Assembly (NCBI GenBank): GCA_010094045.1
Contig: ML986859.1
Span: 1 to 34,810 of the forward strand
From: Lojkania enalia
Taxonomy: Eukaryota > Ascomycota > Dothideomycetes > Pleosporales
Length of the DNA: 34,810 nucleotides
Reading direction: 5' to 3'
Positions 1 through 8,365 of the stretch are shown one piece after another. The translations under genes were made by a program, and so were the position numbers. Numbering within the stretch: the first letter of the stretch is position 1; each line of letters begins with the position of its first letter. The notes beneath the pieces were generated by a model that saw nothing but the letters and a program-made list of their open reading frames with translations, had not been told where the DNA came from and searched no databases.

Positions 1-1383
1 CGCTATCGCTATTAAGAGGGTAGAAGAGTAGGAGGTTAAGGAAATACTAGCTAGTAAGCTATATTATAAGACCCTTAAATACCGTGTAAAATAGGTAGGA
101 TATAATTCTAACCTGGTCTAGTATAAAGCTTTAAATTTTATAGGTTCGCCTTATAAGCTAAGAGCTTTTTATAATAAATATCCGAATTAGCTAGAACCCC
201 TAAAAGCCCTAACTAAATAGATTAAGGTATATAAGGATAGTATAGAGAATATAGATTACCTAGTAGATAATAATATATAAGAGTTAAGTAGTAGATTAGA
301 AAACTAAATTATAGGCCCGAAATTACTTCTCTATAGAATCTAGAGGGTCTAATAGTAGGCTGTTAGATACTTCTCTAGTCCTCTCCTCCTCTACTCTCCT
401 TCTTCTTCCTTCCCTCCGGACTTCCCTTAAACCTCCCCTATCTCGTCCTTAGCTACCTAAGAGCGCCGCGATATCAGCCTAAAGGCTAAATACTAGAGCC
501 TCTAGGGCTGAAATCTAATAGAGCAACTTAGTACCCTAGTAGAATAAAGTTACCTAGATACTAGCTGTAAAAAGGCTATCTTCCTAACTTTTTACAACCT
601 AGGCTATAAGCGCTAGGCTATAAGCGGACTTTAAAACAGCCTTAAAGGCTACTTTTTTATTCTCCTTATCTCCTGTGTATTAGGCTACTATCTACAGTTT
701 AAGATAGCCCTGAAGGACTAGAAACTCCTCCTTATAGTAGGAGGGAATCTATAAGTATATTAGTAGTAAGTACTCTACTAGTATTAGATACGATTTATAC
801 AGGGTTGTACTTTTTATTTTATAAGGTATAATACTTATATTTTTTTAATCTTAGAGACCGAAAAGTAAATATTATATACCGCCCGCGGGCGAGCACGCAC
901 GTAACCTAAAGGTAGATAATTTAAAAGGCTTTTAAAGAAGCTCTAGGAGGTGGGCGGAGTAGTATATTAATTAATTTTTTCTATAAGGCGTTAGCGATAC
1001 TTTAATAATTAATAGTACTAAGGACGCGTAATAATACGTATAGAGTAGAAGTTATTATTTAGTTAAGGAAGCTTAGTTAACAGCAACCTAGTAATATACT
1101 AAGGCTAGTAAACGCTTGTTATTATATGTAACGAAATTGCAATATTAATAAACTATTATAATAGTAGTTACTAGCTAATATATAGGTTAATTACACTCAC
1201 CGTAAAAACCTTACTTAATATTACGTTAATAAACGCATCTCTATAGGCAACTATATATATTAGCCCTTATCAGTAAATACCTCCTTAAAGAAATTTCTTT
1301 ATACTAGAACCTATCTATAATAGCCCCAATTCCCTCCCAAACCAGTATAGATAGGAACTATCAGCCTATAAAAAGGGGGGTAG
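1..1383 (+). pseudogene. 3' internal part of RIP-mutated Ty3/gypsy chromovirus, family A left copy
   Basis: The element enters from outside the window and reads on the + strand. Bases 2 to about 180 translate, through RIP stops, as an integrase-end chromodomain: a KEILASKLYYKTLKYRVK-like stretch, a stop where the conserved Trp is expected, then VGY, an aromatic-rich segment and NFIGSPYKLR. Chromodomains in chromoviruses are thought to direct integration to particular chromatin. Bases 300–1370 hold no recognisable domain; they match, in reverse complement, the segment 8378–9460 of the right-hand A copy. A purine run with six G (1370–1383) precedes the LTR. No open frame of useful length survives, so this is dead sequence. 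The assignment to gypsy is firm from the chromodomain plus the matching reverse-transcriptase copy at 11945–11974. Confidence 0.85.
1370..1383 (+). other. Polypurine tract of family A left copy
   Basis: AAAAAGGGGGG followed by TAG lies directly upstream of the LTR start at 1384. The mirror position in the right copy (8366–8380 on the - strand) shows the same G-rich run. In LTR retrotransposons this tract primes plus-strand DNA synthesis, so it fixes the element's orientation: this LTR is the 3' LTR of a + strand element. Confidence 0.75.
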
Positions 1384-1662
1384 TATAATAATATAAAGAA
1401 ATCGTTCTACGAAAAGCTTTATATATAACCTTATCCTAAAGCTTTTCACTTATCTTATCCTACCCCCAGTTCTACCCCTTTTCCCTTCCATATATAGTTA
1501 TATACTCCCTTATAAGTAGCTTAGTAGTTCTTCTATATCCTTTCGTATAAGGCCTATAGGTGTTAATAGAATTCCTAGGTCCCTGAACCCCTATACACTC
1601 TTATATACCTCTAAGTAGATTCGTGCCGTATTTAGACCTATTATCTTACTTACGCTATTATA
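1384..1662 (+). repeat. LTR of family A, left copy (3' LTR)
   Basis: A 279-bp repeat found five times in the window (here, 8087–8365, 16888–17167, 23123–23401, and split at 25377–25629 plus 31644–31663). The best-kept ends read TGTAATAATACG and CTATTACA, that is TG...CA with short inverted termini. In this copy the ends have decayed to TATAATAATA and CTATTATA by C-to-T and G-to-A changes. It lies in reverse complement to the copy at 8087, so the two A elements both point their 3' ends at the gene island. Confidence 0.85.
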
Positions 1663-1750
1663 GTAGATTTATTATAGTTTATATATAGTATTTGTAATAC
1701 TAAGAAAAAGTAGCCGCTTTAATAGTTTAGCCGCTTCGATAGTAGAATAT
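1663..1750 (+). repeat. Terminal direct repeat of element U, copy 1
   Basis: This copy is 88 bp long and pairs with 3201–3288. It begins GTAGATTTATTATAG and ends AGTAGAATAT. It starts immediately after the A-family LTR end at 1662. Confidence 0.6.
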
Positions 1751-3200
1751 GTTAATACTATACTACTATACTAAATATACTTTCTTTTATATATTTTATA
1801 CTTAATTACTTCTTCTAATTATCTTTTAAATTTAGAGTTACGAGTTTAAAGAAGTATATTCTAATATAGTATTAACTTAGTACCTTTTATAAACTATAAG
1901 AATCCTTCTTATATCTCTTTTAATAATCGTATAAAGGACTTTTATATAAGTATTAATTATAACCTAAATTTATATATATTACTTAGAATTTTAGATTATT
2001 AGGAGTCTTCTTATAAAAGTAGTTCTAGTAGAGTATATAATTATATATTAAGGCGATTTAATATAACTTATATATTTAAAAGAATAATTTCTATTACTTT
2101 AAAAACCTTTTAATAGTTCTTATATATAAATATATTAAAAAATACGTTTTTAAAAGCTGGAAGAAAACTTTTTTTATTAATATAGTAGACGTGTTAGTAT
2201 ACTAAGTCTTATATATACTATAAGTACTTTAGCTTTAATAGTAAAGAGTAAACTATATTAAGAAGCTAAAGTATATATAATAAATAAAAAGGTATATAAA
2301 GTGTTAGGATCTTTTATATAAGGTAGTAATCTTTAAATTCCTAGTTAAGGTAGCTTTTATAGCTGTCTAAAATAAGTAGTCTATATAATTCTACCTAATA
2401 TATTTTTATATACTTATTAAAGTACTTTAGCTATTTAAGATTAAGTATATTATTTATGTAGCTATTCTTAAAAACTAAAATTTTTCAATTATATAGTATA
2501 CCTACTTCTTTATACTATATAGAAATATAAACGTATTTTTTATAGATAATAAATAGTAGGGTTATATATATAGTAGTATAGATACTCTAGATAATTATAA
2601 TCTACCTATAATTATCTAGTTATATAAGAGTAGGCTTTATATAATATTTTAAATCTATAATAACTTTTATAATATTAATAATATCTATCTAAAAGTCTAT
2701 TTTATTAAAATTATAAATATTATTATTATATATACTATATTTTATAATTATATTCTATATAAGCTTAAACTATATATTAATAACCTCTAAATTCTCTTAT
2801 TTTATTTTTTAGTAATTTTTTACTTAATTAAAAGCTATTTTAAACTTATTTATACGCGCTATAAATCGTTTAGATTAATTCTTTTCTATAAGTATTCTAT
2901 TATATACGCCTAATAGTTTATCTACTATATCTACTATTTTATATAATTAGAGTATAAATTCTTATAAATTAAGATTAAGAATATATTATATAATTGTTTA
3001 TTCTTTAATTATTATAAACTTCTAGTAATTTAGTTATATATAAGAGTAAAATATAATTCTATAAAGTTAAGTAGAGAGTTATTAATATTATATATTAAAA
3101 GTTATAGCAGCACATTATATACTCTTAAACTAGCCTAATTTATACACCTATAAGATAAGCTCAATTCTACCTTCTTATTAAATTAATAGAAGGTTATATT

Positions 3201-3288
3201 GTAGATTTATTATAGTTCGTATATAGTATTTATAACGCTAAGAAAAAGTAGCTACTTTAATAGTTTAGCTGCTCTAATAGTAGAATAT
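3201..3288 (+). repeat. Terminal direct repeat of element U, copy 2
   Basis: This copy has the same length and order as 1663–1750, with scattered C/T and G/A differences as expected from independent RIP. A shorter third relative lies at 19787–19823 between two family-Y LTRs. Confidence 0.6.
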
Positions 3289-3299
3289 ATTATAAGTAT

Positions 3300-3786
3300 C
3301 TATAATAATATTATAGGTAGCCTTTATATATACTATAAGTTTAAACTAAGTATTTATAGTTTTAGAATTCTTGTAAAGAGCTTACTATCGATTATAGGGT
3401 TAATTAAATTATATTATAAGGTTATCCGTTTACTTAACAAAGTTGCTAGACTACTACTAGTTAACGTAGCTAGCACCGCGCTTAGTAAGCAGCGTATTTG
3501 CTATATCTTGTATAGCATCTAGAGTAGGCGTAAAGCCTTGCGAATCTAGGTTAAGTATATACATAATAATTGCCTCCTCTTCTAGCTTGGTAAGCTTCTT
3601 TGAGTTGGGTTGGCAATCGCATTGTGCAAGCTTCCCGGCGCGTCGGCTGCGAAGCGTACTTTCAGGGACGTTAAACGTCGCTGCAGCGCGGTTGACGCTC
3701 TGGATCTGATTCTGATCGATAGCTGAGATAGCTAGGAAGATATCTGCTTCGCTGTAAGATAATTGAATAGTAGTTGGTAGAGCCAT
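3300..3786 (-). pseudogene. Broken pogo/Fot1-type transposase, N-terminal part
   Basis: From ATG at 3786 the frame stays open for 109 codons, then hits stops at about 3457, while recognisable protein continues to about 3300. Residues about 10–60 look like a psq-type helix-turn-helix (SVNRAAATFNVPESTLRSR), followed by KKLTKLEEEAII and YILNLDSQGFTPTL. These are the DNA-binding half of Tc1/mariner-superfamily pogo/Fot1 transposases. Past the stops the frame reads NFVK-T, then FNRPYNR and a WFKLV-like stretch, which is the expected continuation. The DDE catalytic half is absent. The 5' part keeps normal base composition while the 3' part is RIP-damaged, so the RIP boundary runs through this gene. 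The transposon at 20035–21540 encodes a related protein. It cannot be active. Confidence 0.8.
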
Positions 3787-3825
3787 TGTGGTTGATAGGT
3801 GACGCGTCGTAGAAAGTTTGTGGGG

Positions 3826-3870
3826 TTCGCAGCTCGCTTGTATTCGCAGCTCGCTTATAAACTACGTTAT
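3826..3870 (-). repeat. Terminal/subterminal repeat of the broken pogo element
   Basis: Two 17-bp units stand in tandem, TTCGCAGCTCGCTTGTA (3826–3842) and TTCGCAGCTCGCTTATA (3843–3859), about 40 bp upstream of the transposase ATG. Read on the - strand, the outer end contains TTATAAGCGAGCTG, which resembles TTATAAGCGAGTTG in the terminal inverted repeat of the complete pogo element at 20035. This therefore probably marks the 5' end of the broken element, near 3865. The partner end is missing. Confidence 0.6.
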
Positions 3871-4129
3871 AATTATCTCGCCACAAGTTTTGCAGGGTTC
3901 GTGCATTAGCGTTGCAGTGTCAGCCAAGCTACTGGCTTGGTTATGGTCAGCTGTAACCTACCCAAAGAGTACCATGATGGCCTCAAAAAACGGAATCGAT
4001 TCCCCAATCTTTCAAAAAAAAAAAACAAGTACTACCGAAAGACAGTTAGAAAGCACCGCCGGCTCACTCGTCTCGATTTGCAAGGTGATGATATTCAAGG
4101 CTAGTCTAGGATCGTTGTGTGCAAATGCT
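3871..4129. other. Intergenic segment downstream of the monooxygenase
   Basis: These 259 bp have normal composition and contain no gene I can support. They should hold the 3' untranslated region and poly(A) site of the - strand monooxygenase. A run of twelve A (4014–4025, a T run in transcript sense) is the only notable tract. An open frame on the + strand across here overlaps the monooxygenase's last exon and has no recognisable protein character. Confidence 0.5.
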
Positions 4130-5983
4130 CTAACATATAGCATTGTTTGCCTTCAGAATTGCCTCCTTGGCGCCGTCCCATTTCTTTCTTTTGCCGTCAA
4201 ATAGACGATAGATGTGAGGACTACAAATACCATCCATTAATTTCTCACAGAAGCCCTTTTCCCGCCACCAGAATGTCCACCCAGCTATTCCATATCCCAA
4301 CATCTCGTTCACACCTGTACCTGCTGCATCATTGACCCAAGTCATCCAAGGTCCCGGCTTCACAATGCCAGGATAGACTGTTGCACGCTGAGCAAGGCTA
4401 CAGACCCAGTCGTGATGCGTGTCTACTGCCCTTTCCATCTCTTCCTGTGACGGAAGCGATGAATTACCTCTCCAAACCTGGGCGACTGCCATAGTTGCAA
4501 GGTCGTACAACTGAAACGCCGGGCTCGGAAACGCCGCTGCTCCCAGAAATACTAACGACAGGGGCTCTTGGAGAGAAAAGAGGTTTTGATACAGGCGCGG
4601 AAGTGGCTTTTCGTTTGATCCTGGGGCCGCACTCCAGGCTGGACTGGTATTTCGCGTTGGGTCAAAGTCCCCGTCGAGGATTCCATAGTCTCCTTTGTAG
4701 CCGGTGCACCAAATGATGCAGTCAATGGCAATTATTGTGCCGTCAGTGAGCTCAACTGTCATTTCTCCAGCGACTCGACGTAGAGCGGGTACGGACCTGA
4801 TCTTTCCAGACTCGAGGCCGCTGACTAGCTCATCAGAAATGATAGGAACAGACTGCTTCAGGGATGGTGCTGGTGATAAATTCCATTCAGGCCTTATATT
4901 GAAATTTTTGTCCTGGAGGGATTTTGCGAATTTATTAAACGCATTCTCTGCCACGAGTGGAAAGTACTCGTTAAGAAAACCCTGGATCATCATAAGTCGC
5001 ATTGTCAAGGAATGATCAATCGGTCTTCCATCTGAATATCTTGGTAGCTGTAATTCAAAAGTTAATTCTAGGCATTGATGAAGAGAATCCAGCGATTCTT
5101 ACTACAAGAGCTCCCTGTCGGTGTGAGACATATATATTGCGGGCATGGCCCTTAAGCTGCGTCGCCGTGTCTGCGGCGGAATTTGACAACCCAACAATCA
5201 AGACATCTTTGCCACAGAACTTTGAAGGGCTACTCAAAATTAGTCAGAGCATGAGTCCCCTAGAACAAAGAGTGTACTCCTTGAATGCTTGTGAATGTAG
5301 GACTTGCCCATGAAATTGATCAAGTCCCTCTAAGGTAGGAATTTTTGGGACCAAGTTCATGCCGGTTGCGACTACAATTCTGTCAAAGTATTCTTCTTTG
5401 CGGTCAAGAATATGTACCGCCCATTTATTCAATTTGTGGTTCCGTGCTACGTGATTAATCGTAGTGTTGAGCCTGACGCACTTCTCAAGGCCAAAATATT
5501 TGAAATAATCCTCCAGATACTGTTGGACTTCCACGCCATTGGGATAACTGTCTGTCCCTATGACGATCTCGTCAGTAACTGGGCAATATACACGACAGGC
5601 TAAAGACCCACCATCGGAAAATGGGTAATCAGTAAAACAACCCTACTCTATCCTTCAGTAGAATAGATGACTAAGTTCTTCGGTCCATACCCTCTCCTTC
5701 GATATGTTGGTGATTGTAGCTATGAGTATAGTCAAATCTCAACTCCAACGCTGAATTTGGCGTAAACAAACATTTGAGAACAGAGGTCTTTTCCTCTTCA
5801 GTGTATTGCCATAAGCCACCGACATAGCTGTTCCTCTCAAATCCAGTGACCTCAAAGCCCTCCTCCACAAGATTTTTCACCGCAACAAGACCAAGAGCGC
5901 CTGCCACGACGTGTTAGTGGCACAGACTGCAACATCTTGAGCACAAAGTTACCAAGGCCTATAACAGCAACAGATTCGCCCAT
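4130..5983 (-). CDS. FAD/NADPH-dependent monooxygenase, FMO (class B flavoprotein) family; 7 exons, 514 aa
   Basis: Predicted to oxygenate a soft nucleophile (N or S) or do a Baeyer–Villiger-type reaction using FAD, NADPH and O2; the substrate is unknown. Exons: 5983–5953, 5900–5772, 5719–5691, 5642–5612, 5557–5278, 5229–5103, 5047–4130, totalling 1545 nt in one frame. Introns of 52, 52, 48, 54, 48 and 55 nt have GT..AG ends. Residues 9–14 (GLGALG) form the FAD-binding GxGxxG. ATG at 137–139 lies in the strand linking the two dinucleotide folds. FHGQVLHSQAF (155–165) is the FMO fingerprint FxGxxxHxxxF, and GLSNSAAD (180–187) is the NADPH-binding loop. A late CTGY motif and the length match fungal FMOs. 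The start was chosen because it directly precedes VAVIG and has A at -3. No RIP stop occurs. It is divergent from the methyltransferase, 615 bp away. Class is certain, reaction is not. Confidence 0.92.
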
Positions 5984-6598
5984 TTTATAGTGTCTGCAGA
6001 ATACGTACCATGTGGCACGGAAAGAAATACGCGCCCGGCTGCTTCGCTTTTGTACTCGTTTCCTGGACGATTCTTGGCGAACCTTGGCGGCTGAGCTGTA
6101 TCCTGTCGTATTTGCTGAGATCATGGCCAGATGATCTGCAGCCTCAACTTGTGCAATAGCCGACGGATTTCCCTGTAGGCGCATGTGGAATACGAAATTG
6201 GCTTACAAATAGCACGGCGCAGGAATCCAACCCAACGCCAAATTTGTGCCAAGGCAACTGAAGATGTGGAAAGTATGTGATCGTGTTTCTTGCAAAAGCC
6301 ACTCGGCCCTCAATCCCAACATTTTCAAGCCACGTTTTTCTGCAATGCTTTGCGTGGGTGTTTAGTGTGCGCTAACAATACTAGACCAAGCGTAACCTGT
6401 TTGGGGAAGGTGCCCGAAAGTCTCCGAAAAGTAAACGCAAAAGTCTCCATTCTAGCGTTATTGCTGTTCGCCTGAGTACCTAAATGGTCTCCATAGAAAA
6501 GAGGCTATAAGCTATCCCTTTCCCATGTTTATATTGGTCTCGTTGCTTTCTTGATCTCTGACGCCGCCTTGTTCTAAAGCATCCAACCTCGGGCCACT
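5984..6598. promoter_or_regulatory. Shared divergent promoter between monooxygenase and methyltransferase
   Basis: The 615 bp separate the two start codons and must contain both promoters and 5' leaders. AAAGTCTCC occurs twice (6417–6425 and 6440–6448), and two CCGAAA half-sites stand 9 bp apart (6415 and 6424). CCG is the half-site type read by fungal Zn2Cys6 regulators, but no binding protein can be named. ATTGG (inverse CCAAT) lies near 6533. The last 60 bp before the methyltransferase ATG are pyrimidine-rich, as is common at fungal transcription starts. Open frames here on either strand look accidental; one of them merely contains exon 1 of the monooxygenase. Confidence 0.6.
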
Positions 6599-7471
6599 AT
6601 GAGTGCTTCCGACCCTTTTGTTAATACTCTGAGAAAGTTCTACAACGATGTGGGTGACAAATATGACCGTGGGCAAATGGGTGAATGGCATCAGAAAGCT
6701 GCTGATATTCTAGTCGACGCCTCCGGATCGAGCGTCAAAGAAGGAAGCTGGGTCTTAGATCTAGCGACGGGAACCGGCAATGTCGCTTTCGCAGCTGCAG
6801 CAAAAGTCGGACCTAGCGGTCAGGTACTGGGCATTGATATATCTGAAAACTTCCTCGAGCATGCCAAATCGACCGCAACCGAACTGGGGCTCGATACGTT
6901 CGTCGAATTCATCAATCAGGATGTCACACACCTCTCACTACCATCAAAATACTCCGGGCATCGTCCATTTGACGCGGCGTTCTGCGGAAGTGCAGTCATG
7001 CTATTCCCAGACTCTGTAGCTATTGTTCGCAAAGTTGCAACCGAACTACTCAAACCTGGCGGAATATTCGTTGCAGATACACACGGTAGTATTCCTGGCG
7101 CAGTGTTCTTTGATATTGTGCGTTCAAAGGGGATTGAGACAGTTCTGGATCCGGCTTGGGGCACACAGCCGGGTGAGACACTACGTAGGGTCTTTGAAGA
7201 TTCCGGGATGATAGTGAAGGAAATCATCAGCAATCCGCGATCAACCGGCATTGTTAAATGGGATGTTCGAACTCCCGAAGCTAGGAACACACTATGGGAG
7301 AACACTATTATCAAAGCACCCTGGGTATCTTTCGGAATGAAAATTTCTGCTGAAGAATTGGCTGAGCTGAAGAGTACTTGGGAGGAGGGAATCATGGCTC
7401 GAGCGCAGTCAGACGGATTCATTCATGACGATATAATGCATTATGTAGCCGTTTCCAAGACTAAGAATTAA
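6599..7471 (+). CDS. Class I SAM-dependent methyltransferase (UbiE-like fold), 290 aa
   Basis: Predicted to move a methyl group from S-adenosylmethionine to a small molecule, probably in the cytosol (no signal peptide or membrane segment). The frame is open for 290 codons without introns. VLDLATGTG (52–60) is motif I of the Rossmann-like SAM fold; the acidic residue ending strand 2 is D80 in GIDIS; NQDV (106–109) supplies the motif II acid; and LKPGG (151–155) is the usual motif III turn. About 140 C-terminal residues, with several Trp, probably shape the substrate pocket. The ATG has A at -3, and upstream codons give no homologous extension. It is divergent from an FMO-type oxygenase, so methylation of the oxygenated product is a reasonable guess. 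A long antisense frame (6916–7422) is a shadow. O-, N- or C-methylation cannot be decided. Confidence 0.9.
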   Translation: MSASDPFVNTLRKFYNDVGDKYDRGQMGEWHQKAADILVDASGSSVKEGSWVLDLATGTGNVAFAAAAKVGPSGQVLGIDISENFLEHAKSTATELGLDTFVEFINQDVTHLSLPSKYSGHRPFDAAFCGSAVMLFPDSVAIVRKVATELLKPGGIFVADTHGSIPGAVFFDIVRSKGIETVLDPAWGTQPGETLRRVFEDSGMIVKEIISNPRSTGIVKWDVRTPEARNTLWENTIIKAPWVSFGMKISAEELAELKSTWEEGIMARAQSDGFIHDDIMHYVAVSKTKN

Positions 7472-7559
7472 GAGATTTTGCTCAATATTCTCTTGCTAGA
7501 TCCAAACAGTCAAAATAACGCGTTTATCTATTTACTGTAATATCTTATAGTTCTATTAG
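7472..7559 (+). other. 3' flank of the methyltransferase
   Basis: A short stretch of normal composition that should hold the methyltransferase 3' untranslated region. It ends where a retrotransposon LTR relic begins (7560), so transcription may terminate close to or inside transposon sequence. Confidence 0.5.
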
Positions 7560-7736
7560 TGTCACGGTAACTGTAACTGCCTATGGTAGGTCAGGGTGAT
7601 AACTAAGAGTGATCACGTGCTGCGAGGATTATTCTTGTAGGTTTTATGGTAGAAGTGCGCAAGTAGAGTGCGCGAAGGATATTCAAGTTGACTATAAAGA
7701 GCTATAAAAGTTTAGAGCCGTAAGGTTATTAAATAT
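7560..7736 (-). repeat. Lightly mutated relic of a family-Y-like LTR
   Basis: Read on the - strand, this aligns with the 3' half of the family-Y LTR (19440–19783). Shared blocks include TTTTATAGCTCTTTATAG and ACTCTTAGTTAT, and the order is the same throughout. Where the Y copies read TATATTCTACTTATATAC, this copy keeps GCGCACTCTACTTGCGCAC, so it preserves many CA/TG sites lost elsewhere. Its outer end is TGTCACGG (TGACA in element sense), fitting a TG..CA LTR border. Its inner end is cut at 7737 by element X. Confidence 0.6.
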
Positions 7737-8086
7737 TGTGGTGAGAGGCGAATCTTGTCTCAGGGAGGGAGATGAGGAGCTGAACTGGTTAATTAAAGAT
7801 GGCCAGCGGGCCATATTTATGTACATAAAAAAGGGGTATATTAGTTAATATCCAGCGTAATATCCGGCGTGATATTGACCGTGATATCGTACGTCGATAT
7901 CTGATACAGCTTAGCAGACTAGCTAAAATCCCTATAATACACCCCCCCCAGCTTTAACTGCGAAGGAGAAGCTGCGTCGAAAAAAAAATAAAGGTAGATA
8001 CTATACTAAAAAAGGTAAATTATATAAAGTAATTAGTATTAGAGCTAAATACGCTTATAGAAATATTAATTTAATATAATATAGGG
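7737..8086 (+). repeat. Terminal repeat (probable LTR) of element X, copy 1
   Basis: The 350 bp match 34452–34799 in direct orientation, starting TGTGGTGAGAGGCG here and TATGGTAAGAGGCG there. It contains a 12-bp tandem array (7846–7904), a purine-rich run (7759–7778), a C7–8 run near 7945, and AT-rich DNA at the right. Copy 1 is much less RIP-damaged than copy 2. It is interrupted after ATAGGG by the family A LTR at 8087; copy 2 continues past that point as TGAGTTATAAT. No coding sequence of X is in the window, so its class is unknown. A TG start and abrupt border inside other elements suggest an LTR. Confidence 0.6.
7846..7904 (+). repeat. 12-bp tandem repeat inside element X
   Basis: Nearly five consecutive units read TAATATCCAGCG, TAATATCCGGCG, TGATATTGACCG, TGATATCGTACG and TCGATATCTGA. 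The same array occurs at about 34560–34620 in copy 2 with RIP changes. The period is exactly 12 bp, and each unit has ATAT plus a CG. Confidence 0.8.
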
Positions 8087-8365
8087 TGTAATAGTATAGG
8101 TAAAATAATAGGTCCGAATGCGGTACAAATCTACTTAGAGGTATATAGGAGTACGTAGGAGTTTAGGGACCTAGGAATTCTATTAATATCTATAGGCCTT
8201 ATATAAAAGGATATAGAAGAACTACTAAACTACTTATAAGAGAGTATATAACTATATACGGAAGGGAAAAGGGGCGGAGCTAGAGGTAAGATAAGATAAG
8301 TAAAAAGCTTTAAGATAAGGTTATATATAAAACTTTTCGTAGAACAATTTCTTCGTATTATTATA
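8087..8365 (-). repeat. LTR of family A right copy (3' LTR of the - strand element)
   Basis: The 279 bp are bounded by TGTAATAGTA and TATTATTATA (the latter decayed from TATTACA). The LTR is followed on the high-coordinate side by CTACCCCCCTTCTTA, the reverse complement of a polypurine tract, which shows that the element reads on the - strand. It is an inverted copy of 1384–1662. Confidence 0.85.

Larger units (their letters stand above)
1663..3290. mobile_element. Unclassified AT-rich block (element U) with 88-bp direct terminal repeats
   Basis: Bases 1663–1750 and 3201–3288 are direct repeats that differ mainly at RIP-type sites. Each carries an internal duplication of a GCCGCTTTAATAG-like unit and ends in AGTAGAATAT. 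A third, partial copy of this end is at 19787–19823. The 1.45 kb between the repeats is very AT-rich, full of stops in all frames, and I could not recognise a transposase, reverse transcriptase or other domain in it. The right end abuts a pogo-type transposase remnant, so U may have inserted into that gene. It could be a small LTR-like (TRIM) element, or a longer element whose coding content is destroyed; the strand is unknown. Confidence 0.45.

Noticed and set aside
1750..3200. Coding remnant (hAT, MULE or similar) inside element U
   Set aside because: Translations in the frames I tried gave only Ile/Tyr/Leu-rich strings without a catalytic or DNA-binding motif that I could name.
3818..4335. 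Open frames on the + strand across 3818–4204 and 4147–4335
   Set aside because: They overlap the last monooxygenase exon or its 3' flank, have no protein-like motifs, and run antisense to a gene with clear motifs.
4495..5603. Several + strand open frames of 60–105 codons
   Set aside because: They are antisense shadows of monooxygenase exons 5–7, with no domains.
3300..5983. Monooxygenase as a pseudogene because its frame is broken repeatedly
   Set aside because: All breaks coincide with short introns having proper splice signals, and the joined frame is exact and full length.
5852..6184. A separate 110-aa protein on the - strand
   Set aside because: It merely contains monooxygenase exon 1 (MGESVAVIG) and runs through intron 1 in another frame; the part upstream of that ATG looks random.
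6916..7422. 168-aa antisense frame inside the methyltransferase
   Set aside because: It is composed of complement codons of a gene with clear SAM-binding motifs; no domain is recognisable in the antisense product.
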